Shown here in pieces: positions 7,189 through 14,706 of a stretch of DNA of 64,000 nt. The DNA comes from a virus. Location: IMG/VR virus record IMGVR_UViG_3300027881_000007, positions 49,345-113,344 of that record, one strand, 5' to 3'. The translations under genes were made by a program, and so were the position numbers. Each line of letters opens with the position of its first letter. The first letter of the stretch is position 1. The notes below the pieces were generated by a model that was not told the DNA's origin, made no database searches, and saw only the letters and a program-made list of their open reading frames with translations.

Positions 7189-7495
7189 TTTTTATCTCCT
7201 TAACGGTTCTATTAAAAGTCCTAATAGACCTACCTAAGTCGATCTTAACCACTTGCGCCACCTCTTCTCTTTTTGTCATCTTCGTTGCTAGGTTGTCATT
7301 TGCAACAGCAAGCTGACTTAGTGCAGTTGTTAGTTGTTGCATTTGAACGAACTGTTTCATTTCATAGTTGTGGCGGTCCGTTAGCATATCCTTTGTCTCA
7401 CTACGATAGCTAAGAAATATAATGAGAATAATAATAGCGAGAATGAATATGCCAAAGTCCTTAATTATTCCTAAGGCCTTGCTGAGTGCATCCAT
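7124..7495 (-). CDS. Membrane-anchored coiled-coil protein, i-spanin-like
   Basis: ATG 7495 overlaps the upstream stop (TAATG) and has GGAG eight bases before it. One N-terminal membrane helix (FGIFILAIIILIIFL) is followed by about 85 residues of heptad-like helix. This is the topology of inner-membrane spanins. It overlaps the lipoprotein gene by 65 bases. Alternatively it could be any membrane-tethered coiled coil. Confidence 0.55.
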   Translation of the reverse strand: MDALSKALGIIKDFGIFILAIIILIIFLSYRSETKDMLTDRHNYEMKQFVQMQQLTTALSQLAVANDNLATKMTKREEVAQVVKIDLGRSIRTFNRTVKEIKNVQTAKESLDRLRAAWNWSAD

Positions 7496-8283
7496 TATAC
7501 CCACTCCTTTATTCTATATCCCAAAAGGTCAAACAGTTTTTCATTTTGTTCTCTGTAAAAGATATTAAATTCTCTCCTCACCTTTTTCTCCATTGGTTCG
7601 AAATTAGCCCCTACCCTTGACCAAACCTTATATACCTTTTCTTGGCTGTCCTTATACATATCCCCTGTTTTCTTGCTATACCTTTTAGAAGGATGAATAA
7701 TTTCAGTGGGAAAGTCAATAGGATCTGCTCCAAGAAATTCGTGTATCTTACTCATCTCATTAGTGGTATCTTCTTTCATCCTTTCGACAATGTATATATG
7801 AACCTGTTCTCTAGGAATATTTATAAAGACATTTTCTGCAAGATGCTTATAATATCTTCCCAATCTCAGATACATAGTCTTAAATTTTCTACAATTTTCT
7901 AAAGTAAATTTCCAGTTCACTTTTTTTGCTTGAACATTCATTCTATAGTGTGAGTATGCCCGATCAGTTGGATTTCTAATTCCTATTATCAGTTTTGTGT
8001 CAGGAGCATATCTGCCCATAAGTCTCATAGCTTTTCTATGTCCTGCATAATCTGGACTTTTTTCACCAGAAATTTTTCCCACAAACTTACTCTTATACCA
8101 TTTAATTCCTTTATTCCAATTGTGTAAACCCCAAAATCTCATTTCAGTTCCACCGCCTACACCTGGTCTAACTGGACCTCCCCTTTTAGACATTGTTATA
8201 TCTGGATGTTTATTCAGGTTTAGAAACAACTGAGTAGTTCCACACTTTAAAAAACCTGCTATTATAAAATCAGGAAGTTTCAA
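7495..8283 (-). CDS. Sulfotransferase (2)
   Basis: 262 residues from a TTG start with AGGAG at seven bases. The PAPS loop is FLKCGTTQLFLNLNKHP. GEKSPDYAG and IGIRNPTDRAYSHYRMN follow, which is the classic order for the heparan-type sulfotransferase domain: 5' loop, then the 3' site with Arg and Ser. This is the clearest sulfotransferase of the four. The acceptor could be a phage structural protein, a host glycan or a small molecule; nothing here decides. Confidence 0.9.
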   Translation of the reverse strand: MKLPDFIIAGFLKCGTTQLFLNLNKHPDITMSKRGGPVRPGVGGGTEMRFWGLHNWNKGIKWYKSKFVGKISGEKSPDYAGHRKAMRLMGRYAPDTKLIIGIRNPTDRAYSHYRMNVQAKKVNWKFTLENCRKFKTMYLRLGRYYKHLAENVFINIPREQVHIYIVERMKEDTTNEMSKIHEFLGADPIDFPTEIIHPSKRYSKKTGDMYKDSQEKVYKVWSRVGANFEPMEKKVRREFNIFYREQNEKLFDLLGYRIKEWV

Positions 8284-8977
8284 TACAATCTCCTATCTCG
8301 TAAACTGGTCCATCGAATTTATTAAATACCTTTATAACATCATTAAATCTTGGGTCAACCCTTTTCAACATAAAACCATTCTTCTTATGGTTGAGTATTC
8401 TCCCAACTCTCATAGGTTCTCTGTAATCGAATGGATCTAGATTACAATGTTCATAAATTCTCGCTGATATTTCTTTAAAGTTTGAGACCATATTTTCATA
8501 CTTTATTGTTAAACAACTTTTTAAGTCTGCAATCATTTCAGTGTACTTTGGTATATAAGTAATATACTCATCAATCATTCTGGGAATCTGTTTCATCTTT
8601 CCCCTTTTACGATATTTCATTTTTATAATCGAATTCCATGAGTCAAGGGGATGTCTCACTATTTGAATTATTCTTGCATCACTACCAAAGAGTTCATTCC
8701 ATTTTTCACAATATTCAACAACTGTAATATTTGATAAATGGCGTTTACCAATTACTCTCTTTTCGTAGATTAGTTTATCTCCATGATTTAACTTAAACTT
8801 AGGGTATTTGTTGTAAAGATAATTCTTAGTTGTAAATTGAAATCTAGATGAATATCTACTTCGTATTATATGCTCTTCATTAAACATACCTGCCATTTGT
8901 GGATGTTTCTTACAAGTCCTATATGTAAGTGTAGTCCCACTTCTTGGAAATCCGACAACCAAAACCTTTACTCCCAA
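8270..8977 (-). CDS. Sulfotransferase (3)
   Basis: 235 residues from TTG 8977 with GGGGGAG upstream. LVVGFPRSGTTLTYR is the PAPS 5' loop (PRSGTT), QIVRHPLDSWNSI the 3'-phosphate site, and IKYENM the next conserved strand. It overlaps gene 2 by 14 bases, so the two are co-translated. Its sequence outside the motifs is different from the other copies, so these are not recent duplicates. Confidence 0.88.
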   Translation of the reverse strand: MGVKVLVVGFPRSGTTLTYRTCKKHPQMAGMFNEEHIIRSRYSSRFQFTTKNYLYNKYPKFKLNHGDKLIYEKRVIGKRHLSNITVVEYCEKWNELFGSDARIIQIVRHPLDSWNSIIKMKYRKRGKMKQIPRMIDEYITYIPKYTEMIADLKSCLTIKYENMVSNFKEISARIYEHCNLDPFDYREPMRVGRILNHKKNGFMLKRVDPRFNDVIKVFNKFDGPVYEIGDCIETS

Positions 8978-8978
8978 A

Positions 8979-9650
8979 TCATCTCCCCCTTAAACGCTTA
9001 TGAAACTTGTTAACTTCTCTATAGAGTTCTTTTGTTCTTTCAATAACTACTTCTTCTACTTCTTTACTTATTGGTTTATTAGTTGAGGCTTTTCTGTGAT
9101 CTACAACATTTATTAACTTTCTAAATGGTCCAACGTCCTGGAGTTTTATATCGTTTGTCCATTGTTCAAATCTTACAATAGGATTCCCTGACTCCAAAAA
9201 ATCAAAAACAACATTGTTCCATCTTGTTGTGTACCAGATAGCTAGTTTCTCTGTGTCTACGCCTCCAAAGCGTTCAGCCTGTTCGGGGTGTCTTCGACTA
9301 TACATTGAGCAATAAGCGTACACAGGATTTCGTACAATACACATTGCCTTAATAGAATTTATTGTTAGAAATGGAGTAAACTTAGAGACCCCACCACTGA
9401 ATAGAATGGGTTTTTTAGAATTGTGAACGAACCTTACTAAATTATCGTTAAGATTGATAGTCATATCAAGGTCAGTCCCAGTACGTTGTTTCCATCTTTT
9501 CTGCATAGTTGCTTTTGGCATATAACATATATCACCTGCGGAACCGATAACTGTATCTGGTCGCATATGAGCATTCATCAAACGTCTAACAAGAGATGTG
9601 GCATGACCACCCCATGGTGCAATTGCTACTTTAATATTCTGGTTCTTCAT
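8979..9650 (-). CDS. Sulfotransferase-like protein with degenerate PAPS loop (4)
   Basis: ATG 9650 has GGGAAGG upstream. The first strand and loop read VAIAPWGGHATSLVRRLM, where the usual SGTT is replaced by GHAT. The 3'-phosphate region is recognisable (IVRNPVYAYCSMYSRRHPE), similar to copy 1. It may be a diverged or inactive sulfotransferase, or bind another nucleotide. It overlaps the APS kinase end by 20 bases. Confidence 0.6.
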   Translation of the reverse strand: MKNQNIKVAIAPWGGHATSLVRRLMNAHMRPDTVIGSAGDICYMPKATMQKRWKQRTGTDLDMTINLNDNLVRFVHNSKKPILFSGGVSKFTPFLTINSIKAMCIVRNPVYAYCSMYSRRHPEQAERFGGVDTEKLAIWYTTRWNNVVFDFLESGNPIVRFEQWTNDIKLQDVGPFRKLINVVDHRKASTNKPISKEVEEVVIERTKELYREVNKFHKRLRGR

Positions 9651-9966
9651 ATTCTGTACCTTCCCATAACTCTCCAAATGGGAGACAAATTTCAAGACAT
9701 TCCAAAAGTAGTGATTGTGCCTTCTTCCTCCATTCTCTCTTCGGACTAATACAAGCGACTACAACTGTAAACCCTTGTTCTTCTAATAATGCAGCAAACT
9801 TTGCTATGAGCATTATATTGCTTTCTCGTCCCTCATCTGTAAAATCAGAGGGAAAATGTTCTCTTATCCTGTCCCCATCTAAAACAATACCATTAGTTTG
9901 TCTAGCAATACGATTTGCTAAAGTTGTCTTACCCGCCCCAGATCGACCTGTAATCCAATATACCAT
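9631..9966 (-). CDS. cysC: Compact adenylylsulfate (APS) kinase
   Basis: 111 residues. The P-loop GRSGAGKTTLA, LDGDRIR, and ACISPKREWR are the signature steps of APS kinase, which phosphorylates APS to PAPS. The usual protein is near 200 residues. Here the lid and nucleoside region between ISP and the end is deleted, but the tail GTEYEEPE aligns with the usual TGIDxxYExPE end. It supplies the donor for the adjoining sulfotransferases. AAA-type kinase is an alternative, but DGD and ISP favour CysC. Confidence 0.85.
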   Translation of the reverse strand: MVYWITGRSGAGKTTLANRIARQTNGIVLDGDRIREHFPSDFTDEGRESNIMLIAKFAALLEEQGFTVVVACISPKREWRKKAQSLLLECLEICLPFGELWEGTEYEEPEY

Positions 9967-9978
9967 TTATGTAATCCT

Positions 9979-10488
9979 CTATCTGTTTATATAATCAGTT
10001 ATCACAGCAGCTCCATGAATAATCTCAACACTCTTCTCAACTATTTCAGCACCCTCTTCATGAGTTGGAGGTTCAAGTTCTAAGCTCGCTTGCATCCTTT
10101 CCATAACAACTAAAGGAAAATCAGATTCGATTGCTCTTTCAATACAAGTTTCATATGGAGTTTTTACATAAATAATTGTTACATCTGCTCCATATTCTTT
10201 ACCTAAGTTGATTACTTTCTCTCTTCTAAATTTTGTTGTGTGTGTTCCATCGAGAACTACATCTAGTCCTCTGATCAGACTGGCCCTAACCATTGTATTA
10301 AATGTGCCCCAAACAAAGTCTTCTAGTTTTGGATCAAATTCAACTCCAAGTGCAAGTCTAATATCATCACCACAAATGACTTGGTATTCCCGGAGTTCCC
10401 GATTCACTATTGTCGACTTCCCGCTCTTTGGGAGGCCGCACATTATCACCATCGTCGGTCTTCTCTCTACTCCTTGATCTTTCGGCAT
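9979..10488 (-). CDS. P-loop kinase (AAA_33 / polynucleotide-kinase-like)
   Basis: About 169 residues. The Walker A loop GLPKSGKST is close to the N-terminus. ICGDDIR and LDGTHTTKFRR follow, and IIYVKTPYETCIERA near residue 115 is the usual strand-4 region of T4 PNK-type kinase domains. There is no phosphatase domain. ATG 10488 with GGGG upstream is chosen. It may phosphorylate RNA/DNA ends or a small molecule; its place next to cysC allows a role in the sulfation cassette. Confidence 0.75.
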   Translation of the reverse strand: MPKDQGVERRPTMVIMCGLPKSGKSTIVNRELREYQVICGDDIRLALGVEFDPKLEDFVWGTFNTMVRASLIRGLDVVLDGTHTTKFRREKVINLGKEYGADVTIIYVKTPYETCIERAIESDFPLVVMERMQASLELEPPTHEEGAEIVEKSVEIIHGAAVITDYINR

Positions 10489-10527
10489 TCTCAATTCCCC
10501 TTTGAATTATTGTTTCGTAGTAGTCCA

Positions 10528-10800
10528 TTATTCAAACCTCTTTTTGACCTTCTCCATATAAGCATACTGATCTATTCTTGGAGGATTTGGCTTATGATTA
10601 TATCGTGAAATAATTCTCCAATCCCTAACTTGTGGTTCTCTACATCTTTTACATTCTCTATACAATCTTGAGTATTCTCCTTCTGTACCGGTGCACTCTC
10701 TTGTAATAGTACCATCAGGTTGGGCATATACTACACTAGAGGCCTCTTCCCATTCATGTTCTTTTAAACACTTCATCGTGGGATTTCCATTTTTCTCCAT
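10528..10800 (-). CDS. Hypothetical charged protein with two Cys pairs
   Basis: 90 residues, with CLKEHEW near the start and YRECKRCREPQVRDW later. One zinc site is possible. GGAGG lies 11 bases before ATG 10800. No family is recognised. Confidence 0.5.
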   Translation of the reverse strand: MEKNGNPTMKCLKEHEWEEASSVVYAQPDGTITRECTGTEGEYSRLYRECKRCREPQVRDWRIISRYNHKPNPPRIDQYAYMEKVKKRFE

Positions 10801-10823
10801 TACGCATCTGCCTCCGACCTTTT

Positions 10824-11057
10824 CTAATCGACTTGAGCAGCTTTCGATTCTGGAGTATGCTTTTTGCCTTTTTTGATTTCATTAATTATATGCTCCGATA
10901 GAATTTGATCTTGTTTTAGAAATAACCTTATTGCCTCAACAGTGATACACTTTGAAATCTCAGAGTAACAGCTTTCCTTTTTGCAATAACTCCTATCACT
11001 CTTTACTTCATGGTCATCACATCTTGCGCATGTACCTAAGATCATAGTCCCTATCAT
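10824..11057 (-). CDS. Hypothetical Cys-containing protein
   Basis: About 77 residues. CARCDDHEV and YCKKESCYSEISKC give six Cys in the first half, followed by a helical charged tail. ATG 11057 fits the ribosome site better than the TTG at 11072. Probably a zinc mini-protein; function unknown. Confidence 0.5.
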   Translation of the reverse strand: MIGTMILGTCARCDDHEVKSDRSYCKKESCYSEISKCITVEAIRLFLKQDQILSEHIINEIKKGKKHTPESKAAQVD

Positions 11058-11068
11058 TTCTATTCCTT

Positions 11069-11254
11069 TCAATCTTCAAACAACTTCCAAAAGTGCTCAT
11101 TGACAACTTTTTGAATTTCAGGATCAGGATCTTTTTGCTCCTTAAATAAATTATATACAAACTTTCGATGAATTTTTGCTTCTTCTTCTGTGAGATTTCT
11201 ATGTCCGGGAAAGAGTTTTTCACAAAACTCAATCCAATTTTTATCGCCCGACAT
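11069..11254 (-). CDS. Hypothetical protein
   Basis: About 61 residues, charged and helical, beginning MSGDKNWIEFCEKLFPGH. ATG 11254 overlaps the end of the upstream gene. No motif. Confidence 0.5.
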   Translation of the reverse strand: MSGDKNWIEFCEKLFPGHRNLTEEEAKIHRKFVYNLFKEQKDPDPEIQKVVNEHFWKLFED

Positions 11255-11675
11255 CTTGTACCTCACCTTCAATAGAAGGACCTTCTACAGAAAGAAGTTC
11301 TTCATCTGGTATTCCTAAACCAACTGGACTTAACTGCTCCAATTCATATACAACCATAGATTTTAGAATACTATTCCAAGTTTTCCTATTGAAGGGTCCA
11401 TCAGGCAAGTCATTGCCCCTAGTCCAGTCTTCTGCAGCCCTTGGTTTTCTTCGTGAAACTACACAACCAAGATATCCTTTATTGGGTCTTTCAATTGCTA
11501 CTATAGCATATACATTCTCAAAAGTATATAGTTTAAATTTAAAGCGATGTTCATATTCACCATTGCCGTGACCTTCTCCTTCGTCCTCTGTAATATGGAC
11601 ATAGTTTTCAACGTTTCCACGAGTTCCCAAGTCTTCTTCTATCCACTTTTTTAGATCTTTAATTGTATTACTCAT
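11241..11675 (-). CDS. Hypothetical phage protein
   Basis: About 144 residues from ATG 11675, which has AAAGGAG at good spacing. The first 30 residues are acidic. A beta-rich middle (YEHRFKFKLYTFENVYAIV) and a basic WTRGNDLPDG stretch follow. No family is recognised. It directly follows the non-coding RNA locus. Confidence 0.55.
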   Translation of the reverse strand: MSNTIKDLKKWIEEDLGTRGNVENYVHITEDEGEGHGNGEYEHRFKFKLYTFENVYAIVAIERPNKGYLGCVVSRRKPRAAEDWTRGNDLPDGPFNRKTWNSILKSMVVYELEQLSPVGLGIPDEELLSVEGPSIEGEVQDVGR

Positions 11676-11698
11676 AGTTCGCTCCTTTCTTGACAACG

Positions 11699-11750
11699 AA
11701 AAAAAATGAGGGGGTTGCGACCCTTTTGAAAAAAAGGCGTGGACCCCCTC
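11699..11750 (-). terminator. Rho-independent terminator of the RNA locus
   Basis: On the minus strand GAGGGGGT (11750-11743) pairs perfectly with ACCCCCTC (11715-11708), followed by A and eight T. An inner GGGT/ACCC hairpin overlaps it. It ends the non-coding locus before the gene at 11675. Confidence 0.75.
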
Positions 11751-11845
11751 AAAACCACATCTATCCCAAAGGAGAAGAGTTTAGCAGCCTTTTCCTGTGT
11801 GGACCAAACTCTATTAATGCAGGGTCGCAGACAGAATGACATGAA
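11736..11845 (-). ncRNA. Structured RNA unit A
   Basis: No credible gene is present. Minus-strand order: CATTCTGTCTGCGACCCTGC, then a seven-pair stem AGAGTTT/AAACTCT around CACAGGAAAAGGCTG, then CTCCTttGGG, then a GTGG/CCAC hairpin leading into the terminator. Every block has a counterpart at the same place in unit B (11933-12040), though stem sequences differ. That pattern, stems changing while pairing is kept, suggests a folded RNA. Confidence 0.6.
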
Positions 11846-11932
11846 CTAAACCACACAAACCCCGGCAGATAGAGGCAAAGGCAGCAGGCGCAGCAAGGCA
11901 CCATCGAGGAGATGCGGACCTTGTTGAAAAGG

Positions 11933-12088
11933 GGTGGTCTCCCCAAACCACAACTTCCCTAGGAGTCGGCTAGCACAGTCAGGATTTTCTGGTGCAAACT
12001 GTGTTAGGGCCGCAGGTTCGCAGACGGCATGGGCTGGACTCGCACCAACCACTATGCTGAATCGGAGGGATTTTTTGATGCATAGTGG
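11933..12088 (-). ncRNA. Structured RNA unit B
   Basis: It starts with a nine-pair stem CCACTATGC/GCATAGTGG (12088-12080 with 12057-12049) and a hairpin GGTTGG/CCAGCC with a T-loop-like TGCGAGT. The block shared with unit A follows: CATGCCGTCTGCGAACCTGC, stem CACAGT/ACTGTG around CCAGAAAATCCTG, CTCCTAGGG, and hairpin GTGGTTTGGGGAGACCAC. The region is clearly more GC-rich than the flanking genes. No known RNA family is recognised. Confidence 0.6.
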
Positions 12089-12100
12089 AGAAAAAACTTT

Positions 12101-12168
12101 TGGAGCGGGGGAGAGGAGTCGAACCCCTTCTGGACTTGGAAGGTCCTTACCGGCCACCCGGCCTCCGC
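12101..12168 (-). tRNA. tRNA-Gly(TCC)-like element with short D arm
   Basis: On the minus strand 5' GCGGAGG pairs with 3' CCCCCGC (one A-C mismatch), followed by T and an encoded CCA. The anticodon arm GGAC-CTTCCAA-GTCC gives anticodon TCC (Gly). The T arm AGGGG-TTCGACT-CCTCT is standard. The D arm is too short (total 68 nt), so the element may be a degenerate tRNA or a tRNA-like start or processing signal for the RNA that follows. Confidence 0.6.
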
Positions 12169-12174
12169 ATGTCT

Positions 12175-12465
12175 TCATTTCGGAACCTCCAGAGGAGTGT
12201 TGTGATTCATTTTTCTTCGAAGCATTTCTTTAACCAATTCATTATGTACATTTATAATAAACTCAAACGCTTCTCTAGTCACATTACCTTTTTTATTCCA
12301 TGCGCCGTGTAGCATATGACATTTTCTATGAAGATCAACTAACTGCGGATTGGTTAACTCTCGTACTACCTTCCCGCTCCTGTCCCTCTCAATCTCTTTA
12401 AGACGATTATATGTGGAGGGTAATTTTTGTATTATTTTCAAATACCTTTCGATCAGAGGATTCAT
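12175..12465 (-). CDS. Hypothetical basic helical protein
   Basis: 96 residues, mostly helical and basic, with LVDLHRKCHMLHGAW in the middle. The ATG at 12465 is used. It lies just upstream of the tRNA-like element. No family is recognised. Confidence 0.5.
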   Translation of the reverse strand: MNPLIERYLKIIQKLPSTYNRLKEIERDRSGKVVRELTNPQLVDLHRKCHMLHGAWNKKGNVTREAFEFIINVHNELVKEMLRRKMNHNTPLEVPK

Positions 12466-12477
12466 TTTCTGATCCTA

Positions 12478-12849
12478 TTAGCGAGATCGTTTTAGTCGTC
12501 GTTTAGCCTGTTCCTTAAGAAGCTCAGCATAAGAAAATGATGAAACCCTAATATCCTCTTTTAATTCACCTTTTTCTCTTTGACCCTCGACCCACTTGGC
12601 CAACTTAGCTTGCATGCCATCTGCCCAATTGGAGAGAGTTGGGTTTTCCTTCTTATTCCAAACATTCAAATTTGTAAGAGCCTTTGAAACAGTTTCCCAA
12701 CCCTTCTTTTTAATCAGATCTTCGAAGTGACTCATCGAAAGTGTTTCAACATCTTTACCCTCAGGCACCTCAAGGACACCAGGATGTTTAACTGGAATTT
12801 TTACCTTCTGCTCACTAAGTCCTTCAAGGTAATTGTTTACGGCCTTCAT
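12478..12849 (-). CDS. Hypothetical phage protein
   Basis: 123 residues starting MKAVNNYLEGLSEQKV, a short helical leader like that of the gene at 5174, followed by a charged helical body and a very basic end (KRRLKRSR). It is preceded by TATAAATAGGAGCATAAT, combining a late-type AT box with the ribosome site. Possibly a packaged internal protein, but unproven. Confidence 0.55.
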   Translation of the reverse strand: MKAVNNYLEGLSEQKVKIPVKHPGVLEVPEGKDVETLSMSHFEDLIKKKGWETVSKALTNLNVWNKKENPTLSNWADGMQAKLAKWVEGQREKGELKEDIRVSSFSYAELLKEQAKRRLKRSR

Positions 12850-12860
12850 ATTATGCTCCT

Positions 12861-12876
12861 ATTTATAATATGTTCT
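12861..12876 (-). promoter_or_regulatory. Late-type promoter box
   Basis: On the minus strand AGAACATATTATAAAT lies 12-27 bases upstream of the ATG at 12849. It contains TATAAAT, matching the T4 late-promoter core, and the GAACA part of the box seen elsewhere on this strand. Confidence 0.5.
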
Positions 12877-12885
12877 ATATAGACA

Positions 12886-13269
12886 CTATATTATCCCATT
12901 CGTTCTGTCGAGTGTAATCTTCACGTCTTGTATGGATTGTCCAAAAATCTGTTTCTGTAAAAGGAAATTACTCGTAGCAATCTCAAGTCGTTCCATAGAC
13001 TTATTTGCACAACGATCTTCTCTCAAATATTCTTGAATACCAAGAGCTTCAATAATGTCATCCTGGCTGACTTCATAGTTATACATTAATAAGCTCCCTA
13101 TTCTCCTTTCTGCTCCTTCTGTTTCTTGTATTTTCAGAGCATCTAGAAGTTGCTCTCTCGTACACTTTCCTCTAATTACAAGGATTTCACCCAAGAGAGC
13201 TTTTCCCTTGTTTTCAACTATTTCTGCCTCTGTGTATATACCTAGTTTCTCAAGTATCTTTCTTAACAT
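12886..13269 (-). CDS. MshEN / GspE-N-like domain protein
   Basis: About 127 residues from ATG 13269 (GAGG upstream). Residues about 18-80 contain two tandem copies of the same pattern: LLGEILVIRGKCTREQLLDA and IGSLLMYNYEVSQDDIIEAL, each ending in L-x-I-Q. This is the repeated motif of MshEN / type II secretion ATPase N-domains, some of which bind cyclic di-GMP. No ATPase domain follows. Binding of a nucleotide signal is inference. Confidence 0.6.
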   Translation of the reverse strand: MLRKILEKLGIYTEAEIVENKGKALLGEILVIRGKCTREQLLDALKIQETEGAERRIGSLLMYNYEVSQDDIIEALGIQEYLREDRCANKSMERLEIATSNFLLQKQIFGQSIQDVKITLDRTNGII

Positions 13270-13657
13270 GGTCGTCCACCTCACTTTTATATTTCTCAAA
13301 TTCAGTCTCTAGGCGAACAAAGTCCAATTTTATTTTGTCTATCTCCTTTATTTTCTCCGCTTGTGGTTCCATCTTAGTTTGAACTACAGCCATTTCTTTT
13401 GAGAACTCACTCAAACTAGTAGAGCATCCTTCCATAGTACTGGATAGTTTGTCAAGTTTTCTACAGAGTCGTGCATCACAAGTATTTCTATATTGACTAC
13501 AAAGTTCTTCCCATTTTTCTCTTGTTAAGACTTCTCTTGCATAATCAAATTTAAACTTAAAATAATCCTTGACTAACCATATTAATAGTCCAATACTCGC
13601 TGTAGCAATCACTCCAAAAATTATTTTCAGAAAGTCTGTGAAGGTGAATTTATCCAT
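13250..13657 (-). CDS. Membrane-anchored coiled-coil protein
   Basis: 135 residues. One N-terminal membrane helix (IIFGVIATASIGLLIWLV, about residues 12-29) precedes a long charged helical region with three or four Cys near the middle. It overlaps both neighbours. Role unknown; virion-independent membrane tethering is possible. Confidence 0.55.
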   Translation of the reverse strand: MDKFTFTDFLKIIFGVIATASIGLLIWLVKDYFKFKFDYAREVLTREKWEELCSQYRNTCDARLCRKLDKLSSTMEGCSTSLSEFSKEMAVVQTKMEPQAEKIKEIDKIKLDFVRLETEFEKYKSEVDDHVKKDT

Positions 13658-14441
13658 CTATCGTGTCTCTTGGAGAGAGCATTTTCTCTACAACCTCATA
13701 GACATCTTCAGGATCGGGTTCAGATGCCATATCCTCTTTGAGGCACATTGTTTTTGCTCTCTCAAGTAGAGCCTCCTGTGCGCGAGAATTTTTCATCCCT
13801 TTTGATTCCATTAAATCAACTACATCTTGATTAGTAATTTGATCCGGCCGAATGTGCGTCTCAACCACTTTCTTTTTCTTTAAAGTTTTTACTTTTTTAA
13901 CAACCCTTTTCTTTGGTGGTAGAAATCCCTCAGTCAGAAAATGGTCAACAGCATTGTGCATACTTCTAAGTCTTTCCTCGGCCATACTTCTCGCTTCACC
14001 TTCTTCTTCTTCGTCGTCGATTATGATTTTTCTGTCGTCACCCTTCTTGTGAATGATAGTTTCATCATCTACTAATGTAACACTTACTTCTTTCTTCTCA
14101 GTTTTAGTTTCCTTTTCATCTTCAGTGATAACCCTTGCTTCTATTTTTACTGGACTCACTACCCTAAATTCACTTCTCCAAGGATCCATGTAGAATCCAT
14201 TTCCAATGATCTCCAATTTAGCCATTAACAACTCATCATCTTTCAGAGATCGTCTAACAACGCTGTTCAATGCTGGCAAATCAACAGAGATAGACTCACT
14301 ACGCACTTCGGCCGGAAACCCATATTCAACATTGTCTACTACAACTCGTAGTGTCCCAACCAATTCTTTGTAATCAATGCCGCCAATTTGAACTTCAAAT
14401 TGGAGTGTTCTCCGTTCATTGACTTTTAACTTTAGTGCCAT
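13650..14441 (-). CDS. Large-phage hypothetical protein with beta N-domain
   Basis: 263 residues. The first about 105 look beta-rich (LKVNERRTLQFEVQIGGIDY). They are followed by an acidic/Lys linker (KKEVSVTLVDDETI to DDEEEEGEA) and a helical C-part with basic KKRVVKKVKTLKKKKVV. It has the look of a virion or prohead-core protein. No specific family. Confidence 0.55.
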   Translation of the reverse strand: MALKLKVNERRTLQFEVQIGGIDYKELVGTLRVVVDNVEYGFPAEVRSESISVDLPALNSVVRRSLKDDELLMAKLEIIGNGFYMDPWRSEFRVVSPVKIEARVITEDEKETKTEKKEVSVTLVDDETIIHKKGDDRKIIIDDEEEEGEARSMAEERLRSMHNAVDHFLTEGFLPPKKRVVKKVKTLKKKKVVETHIRPDQITNQDVVDLMESKGMKNSRAQEALLERAKTMCLKEDMASEPDPEDVYEVVEKMLSPRDTIDG

Positions 14442-14458
14442 AGCAATATCCTCTCTAA

Positions 14459-14689
14459 TTAATCCTCATCGTTATTATTATTGTTATCAAACTTAACTTT
14501 GGTCACCTCAATCATTGTAAGATCTTCGACTTCTCTAGTTTTCTCTAATTCAACTCTCTTAACCATGACCAAAGGTCTTTTGATTTCTTCTTCTTCGATA
14601 CGCAAAACTGCCGTGCCGCCTACATCAGGTATAAGACCTGGACAGGGACAGCATATTATCCCTTTCGTAGCAACACTAGTGGCATTCAT
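14459..14689 (-). CDS. Hypothetical protein with Asn/Asp tail
   Basis: 76 residues. An N-terminal IICCPCPG cluster, a beta-like middle, and an Asn/Asp-only end from a GTT-type codon run. It lies between structural genes. Function unknown. Confidence 0.5.
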   Translation of the reverse strand: MNATSVATKGIICCPCPGLIPDVGGTAVLRIEEEEIKRPLVMVKRVELEKTREVEDLTMIEVTKVKFDNNNNNDED

Positions 14690-14706
14690 ATATTTGTTCC
14701 CTCAAC

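Noticed and set aside
10367-10528. A 53-codon minus-strand frame starting MDYYETIIQRGIENAERSRS
   Set aside because: Its start overlaps the upstream stop, so it may be translated, but most of it lies in a second frame of the P-loop kinase gene. Not counted as a gene.
11761-12233. Frames inside the non-coding RNA locus on both strands
   Set aside because: No good ribosome sites and peptides look random; base pairing explains the region better.
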